A DNA stretch of 8,509 nucleotides from contig CANPYA010000054.1 in assembly GCA_947587565.1 (NCBI GenBank), positions 1 through 8,509 of the forward strand, given 5' to 3'. The notes below the pieces were generated by a model that did not search any database, was not told where the DNA came from, and saw only the letters and a program-made list of their open reading frames with translations. Shown one piece after another: positions 1 to 6,646 of this stretch. The position numbers were made by a program, and so were the translations under genes. Numbering within the stretch: position 1 is the first letter of the stretch; each line of letters begins with the position of its first letter. The stretch is from an uncultured Bacilli bacterium (GTDB lineage: Bacteria; Bacillota_I; Bacilli_A; RF39; UBA660).

Positions 1-521
1 TAACTATCATTTTCATTAAAGTCTAAATCTCGCATTAATATGAAATTTTTATTTTGATAATTATTTTGATCAATATTAACTGAATTACTTAGTCTTACTA
101 AATCCTCTATATAATTTATTTGATATGGTGAATCTTCTGTTCCGCTGCCTTTAAATAAATTATCATAATAAAGATAACAATAAACACTTTGTTTTGTTTT
201 AATTGTTATTCCGTTATTTCCACCATTATATGTTAAAGCATCAACACTATTACCATTTTTATCTACACAGCCACTTTTAATTCGATTTAAGGTATAACCA
301 TCTGTTGGAAATTTATTACTATCTGATTTTTGATATTCACCTGAATTATAATCACTTTCCACCATTATGGCTAGTCCACTTTTTTTTATATCTCCTTTTA
401 ATTTTACTTTTGGTAGTTCTTTATAAGCATGAGAATTATTTAATACTAAAAACATACTAGTTACTATTACTAATACTATACTTACTAACAATAATTTTTT
501 ATTTTTCTTTGTGTACTTCAT
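1..521 (-). CDS. Exported surface protein, N-terminal part (3' end outside window)
   Basis: The reading frame opens with ATG at 521-519 and stays open for 173 codons to the left edge; the last two bases (TA) begin a further codon, so the C-terminus is missing. AGAGGA at 532-527, 5 nt from the ATG, supports this start. The protein begins with a Lys-rich stretch (residues 2-9), a hydrophobic segment (about 10-27), and Ser-His-Ala at 30-32, which could be a signal peptidase I site. The exported part has two cysteines (85 and 115) that could form a disulfide. It then has GSGTEDSPYQI (125-135) followed by IEDLVRLSNSVN and FILMRDLDF, a pattern seen at the start of GLUG-like or adhesin-type repeat regions in gut Firmicutes surface proteins. 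I infer a secreted or wall-associated protein; ligand and function are unknown. Two promoter-like sequences lie upstream, one with a G9 spacer. Confidence 0.85.
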   Translation of the reverse strand, partial: MKYTKKNKKLLLVSIVLVIVTSMFLVLNNSHAYKELPKVKLKGDIKKSGLAIMVESDYNSGEYQKSDSNKFPTDGYTLNRIKSGCVDKNGNSVDALTYNGGNNGITIKTKQSVYCYLYYDNLFKGSGTEDSPYQINYIEDLVRLSNSVNIDQNNYQNKNFILMRDLDFNENDS

Positions 522-575
522 ATTCTTCCTCTACCTTTATTATGGAACAAAATATTATGTTTATTATCAATTTTT

Positions 576-604
576 ATTATATACTAATAACGTATATTTT
601 TCAA
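576..604 (-). promoter_or_regulatory. Proximal sigma-A promoter (P2) of the left-edge surface protein gene
   Basis: The -35 is TTGAAA at 604-599 and the -10 is TATAAT at 581-576, with exactly 17 nt between them. Transcription would start near 569, giving a 5' leader of about 48 nt that contains the AGAGGA ribosome binding site. It lies just downstream of the hairpin at 612-644. This is a near-consensus housekeeping promoter on sequence alone; activity is inferred. Confidence 0.7.
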
Positions 605-611
605 TCAATTT

Positions 612-644
612 AAAACAGAATAAGTATTCTACCTATTCTGTTTT
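612..644 (-). terminator. Perfect 11-bp inverted repeat; probable terminator after the HAD gene, or 5' hairpin of the P1 transcript
   Basis: The arms at 612-622 and 634-644 are perfectly complementary (11 bp) with an 11-nt loop. On the minus strand the descending arm ends in TTTT followed by AAATT, so the U-tract is short; on the plus strand the T-run is slightly better. It begins 30 bp past the HAD stop codon, where an operon terminator would be expected. It is also the first sequence transcribed from the promoter at 646-674. A second copy of AGAATA (minus strand, 630-625) inside the loop can pair with the same TATTCT arm, so two mutually exclusive hairpins are possible. Confidence 0.5.
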
Positions 645-645
645 T

Positions 646-674
646 ATTATAAATTACCCCCCCCCGATTGTCAA
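646..674 (-). promoter_or_regulatory. Distal promoter (P1) with a G9 tract in its spacer; probable phase-variable promoter
   Basis: The -35 is a perfect TTGACA at 674-669, starting at the base after the HAD stop codon. The -10 is a perfect TATAAT at 651-646. The spacer (668-652) is 17 bp, the optimum for sigma-A, and consists of ATC, nine Gs and TAATT. Slipped-strand changes in the G tract would change the spacing directly: 9 Gs is optimal, while gain or loss of two or more should weaken the promoter strongly. It points toward the exported protein gene starting at 521. The sequence match is seen directly; phase variation is inferred by analogy with promoters such as Neisseria porA. Confidence 0.72.
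657..665 (-). repeat. Homopolymer G9 tract (C9 on the plus strand)
   Basis: Nine consecutive Gs on the minus strand are an outlier in this AT-rich window, where the next longest G/C run is five (1245-1249). The tract lies wholly between the -35 and -10 of P1. Tracts of this length are prone to slippage during replication, and also to sequencing and assembly length errors. Confidence 0.95.
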
Positions 675-1238
675 TTATTTTTGATACAAACTTAGTTTTT
701 CTCCTTTAACTAAATAAGCTTTCTTAGCTAAAGTAAACATCGGAATATCGCTCAAAGAATCAGAGTATGCTTTATCTACCTTAACATTTTTAAATTGTTC
801 ATTAAAACGTTTAACTTTTTCTGCACCCTTACAATTAACCCCAATAATATGGCCTTTTCTCACATCATATTTCGTAGCAATTACATTTTTAATGCCTAAA
901 GATTCACAAAATGGTTTAATTATAAAGTCAAAAGATGCCGAAATTATCACATCATTATCTTTTTTTTGCTCTAAATAAAACTTTTTAATATTTTTTTGAT
1001 GTCTTAAAACATATTTATGCATATATTCATCAAAGTTAGATATATTTTTAACAAAGCTAAATAATTCACTTTTAACTAAACCTAAATTACTTTTCTTAAA
1101 AGCATATTTTAATCCTTCTTTAAAGCCTTTAAAGATACTTATGGTTACGATAAAAGGATGTCTTATTAAACTATATTTGATAAATTTAACTGATGAATCA
1201 CCTTTAAAAATAGTATTGTCAAAATCATATATATTCAT
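675..1238 (-). CDS. HAD-IB family (SerB-like) phosphatase
   Basis: This 187-residue protein carries all four haloacid dehalogenase motifs. Motif I is YDFDNT at residues 4-9, with nucleophile Asp5 and acid/base Asp7. Motif II is ISAS near 99-102, with Ser100 or Ser102. Motif III is a Lys in CKGAEKVKRF (136-145), and motif IV is SDSLSDIP (159-166), with Asp160 and Asp164 as Mg ligands. The cap inserted after motif I (about 15-95) is helical and basic. The fold and motif order match subfamily IB (phosphoserine phosphatase-like); the substrate, probably a small phosphate ester, cannot be read from sequence. The ATG is preceded by AGGGGG (1250-1245), which overlaps the last codons of the phosphoketolase gene. 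Only 3 nt separate the two genes, so translation is probably coupled. No signal peptide is evident, so it should be cytosolic. Confidence 0.9.
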   Translation of the reverse strand: MNIYDFDNTIFKGDSSVKFIKYSLIRHPFIVTISIFKGFKEGLKYAFKKSNLGLVKSELFSFVKNISNFDEYMHKYVLRHQKNIKKFYLEQKKDNDVIISASFDFIIKPFCESLGIKNVIATKYDVRKGHIIGVNCKGAEKVKRFNEQFKNVKVDKAYSDSLSDIPMFTLAKKAYLVKGEKLSLYQK

Positions 1239-1241
1239 AGG

Positions 1242-3584
1242 TTACCCCCTTAAAGTAAAGTTTCTAATTTCTTCTAAATCAATACCTCTATCAACAATAT
1301 ATTCTTTATGCATTTTTAATTTCTTATGCATTAAATTTTTAGTCATGCGGACTTCTTCCGTTTCTTCCACATATTTTAACACATCTAGAACTAAATTGTA
1401 ACGGTCAATTTTATTTTGGACCCGCATATCAAAAGGTGTGGTAATAGTTCCTTCTTCTAAATAACCATGAACATGGAAATTACGATTATGTCTGTTATAA
1501 GTTAGCTCATGGATTAAGTTAGGATAGCCATGGAAAGCAAAAATAACCGGTTTATCTAAAGTAAATAATTTATCGAACTCGGAATCCGTTAAGCCATGTG
1601 GGTGTTTATCACTACTTTGAAGACGCATTAAATCAATAACATTAATGACTTTTGTTTTAACATGCGGACAATATTCTTTTAAGATTTGGGCTGCTGCAAT
1701 TACTTCTAAAGTTGGCGTATCTCCAGCACAAGCTAAAATAACATCAGCATCATTTGGTTTATTGGATGCCCAAGGAAATACTCCAATACCTTTGGTACAA
1801 TGTTTAACAGCTTCATCCATACTTAACCATTGTAAACTAGGATGTTTACTTGCAATAATCACATTGATATAATCTTTCGTTTGAATACAATGATCAAATG
1901 TAGAAAGTAAAGTATTCGCATCAATTGGGAAATACATTCTAACTGTATCCGCTTTTTTTGTTGCTAAATGATTTAGAAAACCGGGATCTTGATGGGTATA
2001 ACCATTATGATCTTGTTGCCAAATATGACTAGTTAAAACATAATTTAAAGACGCAATTGGAGCCCGCCATGGGAGTTCTTTGGATACTTTTATCCATTTA
2101 GCATGTTGACTTGCCATGGAATCAATTATTCTAATAAAGGCTTCATAACTATGGAAGAAACCATGCCTACCGGTAAGTAAATATCCTTCCAACATTCCTT
2201 CACATAAATGCTCGGATAAATAACTATCAAAAACATTACCCGTATTATCTAAAAATTCATCATTTGGTAAAATTTCCGCATTCCATTTTCTTTTAGTGGC
2301 ATTAAAAACATAATTTAAACGATTAGATAAGGCTTCATCAGGGCCAAAAATTTTAAAATTATTTTTATTAAGTCTAACAATATCTTTAATATATTCACCT
2401 AAAACGCGCATATCTTCCGCTTTAGTTACACCCCTCGTAATATCTATTTTATAATTTTTAAAATCTGGTACTTTTAATGGTTTAAGAAGAGTTCCACCAT
2501 TCGCATACATTGAAGCGCTCATTCTCTTTTTCCCCTTTGGGCAAAGACTTAAAATATCTTTATTTATTTCACCCTTATCATTTACTAATTCTTCAATATG
2601 ATAACTTTTTAACCAATTTTCTAAGATTTTTAAATCACTTTCGGGTTTATTAAAAGAAACGGGTACTTGATGGGAACGGAATGTGCCTTCCACTTCTAAG
2701 TTTTCCACAATTTTAGGACCAGTCCAACCTTTTTTAGATTTTAAAATAATCATTGGATACATGGGTCTTACAAATTTTTTATTCTTTTTAGCATCACTTT
2801 TAATTTTATTTATTTTCGTAATCGCTTCTTCCATAGCTTCCGCCATTAGCTCATGATAATTTTCTTTATCTCTAACATCTACTACTATTGGATCATAGCC
2901 ACAACCTTTAAAGAAATTAATTCTCTCTTCTTCACTAATTCTCGCAAAAACAGTGGGACTCGCAATTTTATAACCATTTAAATGTAAGATTGGTAAAACA
3001 ATCCCATCTTTCTTCGGATTAATAAATTTATTCGCATGCCAAGAAGTTGCTAAAGGACCAGTTTCACTTTCACCATCCCCAATAACACAAGCGACAATTA
3101 AATCGGGATTATCTAAAACTGCCCCATAAGCATGGGAAAGACTATAACCGAGTTCCCCACCTTCATTAATAGAGCCAGGTATCTCGGGAGCCGCATGACT
3201 AGAAGATCCTCCGGGATAAGAAAAATGTTTAAATAATTTTTGAAGACCTGCTTCATCTTTCGTAAATTCCGGATAAACTTCCGTAAATGTGCCATCAATA
3301 TAACTATTTGCCATCATAACTTGGCCACTATGACCAGGACCAGAAATATATAACATATTTAAATTATATTTCTTAATTATACGATTTAAATGTAAATAAA
3401 TAAAATTTTGACCCGGAGCACTACCCCAATGCCCAACTAATTTTGATTTAATATCATCTAATGTAAGTTCTCTTTTTAGTATTGGATTATCTTTTAAATA
3501 AAGCATCCCTACAGCCATATAATTAACTAATCGAAAGTATTTATCCATTAATATTACTTCTTCTTTTGTTAAGACATTTTCCAT
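1242..3584 (-). CDS. xfp: Xylulose-5-phosphate/fructose-6-phosphate phosphoketolase
   Basis: Phosphoketolase is a cytosolic ThDP- and Mg-dependent enzyme that splits xylulose-5-P (and often fructose-6-P) with phosphate into acetyl phosphate plus glyceraldehyde-3-P (or erythrose-4-P). It is the key step of heterofermentative sugar breakdown. The 780-residue length is near the family's usual size of about 790-830. Family motifs run in order: GHWGSAPG (51-58), SGPGHSGQ (81-88), FSYPGG (121-126), SSSHAAPE (127-134), the ThDP signature GDGESETGPL (169-178), LHLNGYKI (201-208), SEHLCEGMLEGY (457-468) with the ThDP-activating Glu, TGRHG (471-475), and HIWQQDHNGYTHQDPGF (520-536). The N-terminal ThDP domain, middle domain and C-terminal transketolase-like domain are all present and unbroken. 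The start is supported by AGGTG at 3594-3590, 5 nt from the ATG. Whether it prefers xylulose-5-P or also uses fructose-6-P is not decidable here. A HAD phosphatase follows in the same operon. Confidence 0.97.
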   Translation of the reverse strand: MENVLTKEEVILMDKYFRLVNYMAVGMLYLKDNPILKRELTLDDIKSKLVGHWGSAPGQNFIYLHLNRIIKKYNLNMLYISGPGHSGQVMMANSYIDGTFTEVYPEFTKDEAGLQKLFKHFSYPGGSSSHAAPEIPGSINEGGELGYSLSHAYGAVLDNPDLIVACVIGDGESETGPLATSWHANKFINPKKDGIVLPILHLNGYKIASPTVFARISEEERINFFKGCGYDPIVVDVRDKENYHELMAEAMEEAITKINKIKSDAKKNKKFVRPMYPMIILKSKKGWTGPKIVENLEVEGTFRSHQVPVSFNKPESDLKILENWLKSYHIEELVNDKGEINKDILSLCPKGKKRMSASMYANGGTLLKPLKVPDFKNYKIDITRGVTKAEDMRVLGEYIKDIVRLNKNNFKIFGPDEALSNRLNYVFNATKRKWNAEILPNDEFLDNTGNVFDSYLSEHLCEGMLEGYLLTGRHGFFHSYEAFIRIIDSMASQHAKWIKVSKELPWRAPIASLNYVLTSHIWQQDHNGYTHQDPGFLNHLATKKADTVRMYFPIDANTLLSTFDHCIQTKDYINVIIASKHPSLQWLSMDEAVKHCTKGIGVFPWASNKPNDADVILACAGDTPTLEVIAAAQILKEYCPHVKTKVINVIDLMRLQSSDKHPHGLTDSEFDKLFTLDKPVIFAFHGYPNLIHELTYNRHNRNFHVHGYLEEGTITTPFDMRVQNKIDRYNLVLDVLKYVEETEEVRMTKNLMHKKLKMHKEYIVDRGIDLEEIRNFTLRG

Positions 3585-3611
3585 ACAATCACCTATTATT
3601 ATTATACAATT

Positions 3612-3640
3612 TATTTACCAAGAAAAAAAGATATTTCCAA
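3612..3640 (-). promoter_or_regulatory. Weak candidate promoter for xfp
   Basis: TTGGAA (3640-3635) and TAAATA (3617-3612) are separated by 17 nt and lie 28-56 nt upstream of the xfp ATG, after the preceding terminator. The -10 matches consensus at only 3 of 6 positions. A promoter is needed here because a terminator precedes xfp, but this assignment is tentative. Confidence 0.3.
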
Positions 3641-3665
3641 AATGACTTTACTTATTAATTTACAC

Positions 3666-3700
3666 AAAAAAAGGAACACTATTTTTCAAATGCTCCCTTT
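3666..3700 (-). terminator. Intrinsic terminator after the membrane protein gene
   Basis: On the minus strand AAAGGGA (3700-3694) pairs with TTCCTTT, and the stem extends past a bulge through CA/TG pairs to a loop of about GAAAAA. A run of seven Ts (3672-3666) follows. It begins 9 nt past the stop codon at 3709, the usual place for a Rho-independent terminator, and probably ends the murI-murD-membrane protein operon. Confidence 0.8.
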
Positions 3701-3708
3701 AATTTTAA

Positions 3709-5271
3709 TTATTTTTGTTCATAAGTACAACTATAACCTAAAGTAGTTTCAAAATAAGATTTAATTGTACTATAACTTTGGAAATTATTATTACCATATT
3801 TAGTATTAATATCATTTTCATTAACATCATTAGTTATAGTTAATGTTTTGTTATTACTATCTATAGTAGTTGTATTAGTATCTCCAGTAATATTATTAAT
3901 AGTAATAGTACCATCAGTAGTTAATTTATTTACTGCATCATTAAATTCTGTTTCATCACTATAAGTAAATACATAAGTTTCTTTAGCAACTTTACCAAAT
4001 GGGTTTCCAGTCGTATTAGCTATACCATAACGTCCTGTAAAGCTCATATTAACACTAGTTCCTGTTACTGTTTGAGGATTTGATGAACATACTAATTCAC
4101 CTTTTAGTGGGAATTCTAATACTATTAAAGTACCATTAACTTCCACACTTTTACCATTTTCGTCAGTTACTTTCAATGCTACAGGATAAGTTCCAACAGT
4201 TTTTAAATTGTTAATAACTTCATCTTTATTAACAAATTCATAAGTTAAATTATCTTCGCCTTCTCCTCTAAATTCAACTGGTTCAATTGTTGTATCAGTA
4301 GTGGCTTTATAAATGGTTATTGGATTAGCAACTAATTCAGTATTATCAACAATTGTAACTACACCAGTTTTAGTTGTATCACCACATTTAATTGTAAATT
4401 TATAAGCACCAGCTTTAGTTATATCAACTTCATTAGTTATTCTTTCACAATTTTGGGTATTTGTACCCGTAATAGTAGCATAACTATTAATATCTTCTGG
4501 TAAATTTTCACCTAAATTTATTTCAAAATTTTTAGTATCAATTTTAATTGTAGCTTTCTTTTGTAATAAATCAGTATAATTTAAAACATAATATGTTCCA
4601 AAACCAACTGCTACTAATAAAGCTAAGATAATAATAATAAACATTAATTTATTAGTTGGTTTTTTAGGTTGTTTTTCTTTTTCTAAACTTATTGGTGGGA
4701 TTGTTCCAACTGTTCCTTGACCTTCAAATCCAGGCATTGGAGCCGGATTAATACTTTGTGGATTAGTATAATTTACTTGGGGATTAGGAACACCACTACC
4801 ATTATTTAAAGCATTAGCATCAGTTGGTGCTTGTGTTGGCGCTGGCATTGGTGCTGGTGCCGGATTTGCAACTTGACTAGCAGATTCCATAGGTGCTACT
4901 GCTCCATTAGGACTAGCAACTGGTTCTACTGGTGCTGCCGGTGTCGGATTAACTTCTGGCGTAGGATTTGGTGTTACCACTTGACTTTCAGGTGTAACAA
5001 CTGTATTTCCGGCCATCACAGTTTGTGGATTAACCTCAGCTGGTGCTGGTCCTACCATTACTTCACTATTTGTTGGTGGCGTAACTACCGCATTGGGATT
5101 TGGCTCAGAACTTGGAGTAACAACTTGACTTTCCGGAGTTACTGCACTACCTAAAACCATATTTCCAGGATCTATTGTACCTGTTTGTGGTGTTGACGTA
5201 GGATTTGGTGTTGGATTATTACCAACATTACCTAGTACCGCACCATTTAAATTATTTTGTTCATTATTCAT
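3709..5271 (-). CDS. Single-pass membrane protein: cytoplasmic Pro/Asn/Thr-rich arm, external Ig-like domains
   Basis: I do not recognise a named family for the whole 520-residue protein. Residues 1-195 are low-complexity and rich in Pro, Asn, Thr, Val and Ala, with an exact duplication of VTPESQVVTP at 44-53 and 92-101. A charged EKEKQPKKPTNK stretch (197-208) precedes one membrane helix (about 209-231). The positive charge before the helix predicts N-terminus inside, so the disordered arm is cytoplasmic and about 290 residues are outside. Two beta-rich modules follow (about 239-310 with Cys275 and Cys296, and 311-386 with a TYPVALKVTDENGK motif), resembling bacterial Ig-like or DUF5011-type domains. 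A C-terminal module (387-520) carries Cys395 and Cys515 and ends GYSCTYEQK; it loosely recalls DUF1307-type lipoprotein domains. AAAAGGGG (5290-5283) is the ribosome binding site, with a rather long 11-nt gap. It follows murD by 40 nt and is probably cotranscribed, which suggests but does not prove an envelope role. Confidence 0.88.
   Translation of the reverse strand: MNNEQNNLNGAVLGNVGNNPTPNPTSTPQTGTIDPGNMVLGSAVTPESQVVTPSSEPNPNAVVTPPTNSEVMVGPAPAEVNPQTVMAGNTVVTPESQVVTPNPTPEVNPTPAAPVEPVASPNGAVAPMESASQVANPAPAPMPAPTQAPTDANALNNGSGVPNPQVNYTNPQSINPAPMPGFEGQGTVGTIPPISLEKEKQPKKPTNKLMFIIIILALLVAVGFGTYYVLNYTDLLQKKATIKIDTKNFEINLGENLPEDINSYATITGTNTQNCERITNEVDITKAGAYKFTIKCGDTTKTGVVTIVDNTELVANPITIYKATTDTTIEPVEFRGEGEDNLTYEFVNKDEVINNLKTVGTYPVALKVTDENGKSVEVNGTLIVLEFPLKGELVCSSNPQTVTGTSVNMSFTGRYGIANTTGNPFGKVAKETYVFTYSDETEFNDAVNKLTTDGTITINNITGDTNTTTIDSNNKTLTITNDVNENDINTKYGNNNFQSYSTIKSYFETTLGYSCTYEQK
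4970..5142 (-). repeat. Diverged direct repeat encoding VTPESQVVTP twice
   Basis: The 29-bp units at 4970-4998 and 5114-5142 are 144 bp (48 codons) apart in the Pro-rich arm. They differ at six bases, all at third codon positions, so the encoded peptide is identical. The units are in frame with each other. Confidence 0.85.
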
Positions 5272-5292
5272 AATTATCTATGCCCCTTTTAC

Positions 5293-5308
5293 TACTATAA
5301 CAATAGTA
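5293..5308 (-). other. Small inverted repeat between murD and the membrane protein gene
   Basis: TACTAT (5293-5298) and ATAGTA (5303-5308) are perfectly complementary around a 4-nt loop, in the 40-nt gap after murD. No T-run follows, so it is unlikely to be a terminator. It may be an mRNA processing or stability hairpin, or chance in AT-rich DNA. Confidence 0.35.
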
Positions 5309-5311
5309 ACA

Positions 5312-6646
5312 TTAATTGAACAATTTTTCAACTAATTTTTTAAATTCTTCACCTCTTGACTCAAATTTGTCATATTGATCCCATGATGCTGAGGCAGGAC
5401 TCAATAAAATTGTCTCCCCATTTTGAGCATTTTCTTTAATTTTTAACATCGCTTTCTCTAAAGTATAACATTTTTGACAATTAAGATTATTTTTTTGCGC
5501 ATATTCATAAATTCTGTCAGTTACTTCCCCAATGGCATAGATTGTCTTAACTTTGGAAATAACTCCACTCAGTTCATTAAAATCTTGACTTCTTTCCATT
5601 CCTCCTAAAATTAATAAGACATTATTTGGCATAACTTTTAAAGCTGTAATTGTGGAAGTTGGATTAGTTGCTTTGGAATCATTATAAAATTTTAAATTAC
5701 TTTTAGAATCAACTACTTCAATCCGGTGTTCCACACCATTAAAAGTTTTAAAATATTCTTTTATTATTTCTTTATTTTCTTCTAAATTAACAAATTCTTT
5801 TAAAACTAAAAGACACGCTAAAATATTTTCATAATTATGATTACCAATTATTTTAATATCTTTAATGTTAATAACTAGCCTTCTATCAACATAAATTCCT
5901 TCTTCGTCATAATAATTATCTTCACTATTAAAATATTCTTTATGCGAATTAATATCTCCCGTAATATCTAAACTATCTTGGTTATTTTGATTAATTATAG
6001 CTAAATCTTCTTTAGTATGGTGATTAAATATTTTCTTCTTCGTATTTTTATAAGCATTATAATCATTTTCATAATAATCTAAATGCGTTGGACAAATATT
6101 CGTAAGAACACTTATATTCGTTTTAAAAGTATCTAAATTATATAATTGATGATCAGATATTTCTAAAAGTAAAATAGAATTTTCTTTAATATCTTTAACA
6201 ATTTCACATAGAGGATAACCAATATTACCCCCTAAATGAACAGGTTTATTAAATTTCTTTAGTAAATCATAAATCATTGTTGTAGTGGTAGTTTTTCCAT
6301 TGGAACCAGTTACCCCAATAATTTTAACATTTTTAGGTAAATAACCATAACCAACTTCCATTTCATTAACAACTTTTATTCCAAGTTTGTTTGCTTTCAC
6401 CACACATTCTTGAAAAGGAAAAATACCCGGATTTTTAATAACTAAATCAAATGTATTATCTAAAATTTCGGCACCGGTTTCGCTTAAAATAAATTCAACC
6501 CCTAAATCTTTTAATTCGTTAATCCTCATCTCATCTTTATCACTTTTATCAGTAACAATAACTAAATTATCTTGATATAATAATTTTGTAACAGCTAAAC
6601 CACTTTTCGCTAAACCTAAGACTAATATTTTTTTATTCTTAATCAT
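5312..6646 (-). CDS. murD: UDP-N-acetylmuramoyl-L-alanine--D-glutamate ligase
   Basis: MurD is the cytosolic ATP-dependent Mur ligase that adds D-glutamate to UDP-MurNAc-L-Ala in peptidoglycan precursor synthesis. At 444 residues it has the usual length. The N-terminal Rossmann-like domain has KILVLGLAKSG (6-16). The ATP P-loop is GVTGSNGKTT (111-120). EISDHQL (162-168) stands where most MurD proteins have ELSSFQL. NICPTHLDYY (183-192) contains the catalytic-region His188, and YKNTKKKIF (199-207) holds the probable carbamylated lysine, Lys203. GNHNYEN (268-274), EHRIE (306-310) and YNDSKATNPTST (321-332) are the central and C-terminal ligase motifs. LLSPASASWDQYDKFESRGEEF (414-435) is the typical MurD ending. 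The ATG overlaps the murI stop as ATGA, and AGGAGAG (6661-6655) inside murI is its ribosome binding site. The preceding gene makes its D-glutamate substrate. Confidence 0.97.
   Translation of the reverse strand: MIKNKKILVLGLAKSGLAVTKLLYQDNLVIVTDKSDKDEMRINELKDLGVEFILSETGAEILDNTFDLVIKNPGIFPFQECVVKANKLGIKVVNEMEVGYGYLPKNVKIIGVTGSNGKTTTTTMIYDLLKKFNKPVHLGGNIGYPLCEIVKDIKENSILLLEISDHQLYNLDTFKTNISVLTNICPTHLDYYENDYNAYKNTKKKIFNHHTKEDLAIINQNNQDSLDITGDINSHKEYFNSEDNYYDEEGIYVDRRLVINIKDIKIIGNHNYENILACLLVLKEFVNLEENKEIIKEYFKTFNGVEHRIEVVDSKSNLKFYNDSKATNPTSTITALKVMPNNVLLILGGMERSQDFNELSGVISKVKTIYAIGEVTDRIYEYAQKNNLNCQKCYTLEKAMLKIKENAQNGETILLSPASASWDQYDKFESRGEEFKKLVEKLFN

Noticed and set aside
612..674. Invertible promoter flanked by inverted repeats
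   Set aside because: The inverted repeat arms (612-622, 634-644) are only 11 nt apart and both lie downstream of the promoter, so they cannot flank it for inversion.
1141..1401. Plus-strand open frame of 86 codons
   Set aside because: It overlaps the HAD and xfp genes in antisense, has no ribosome binding site or family motifs, and both host genes are intact with clear motifs.
1645..1872. Plus-strand open frame of 75 codons
   Set aside because: It lies entirely inside xfp in antisense and shows no independent signal.
3113..3298. Minus-strand open frame of 61 codons
   Set aside because: It is an alternate frame within the conserved N-terminal half of xfp, whose motifs run through this stretch.
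3601..3606. TATAAT as the xfp -10
   Set aside because: It lies only 17 bases before the ATG; transcription would start inside or after the AGGTG ribosome binding site, and no -35 is at the right distance.
4831..5154. Plus-strand open frame of 107 codons rich in Trp, Cys and Arg
   Set aside because: The odd composition is what results from reading the complement of Pro/Thr/Val-rich repeats; there is no start signal or recognisable domain.
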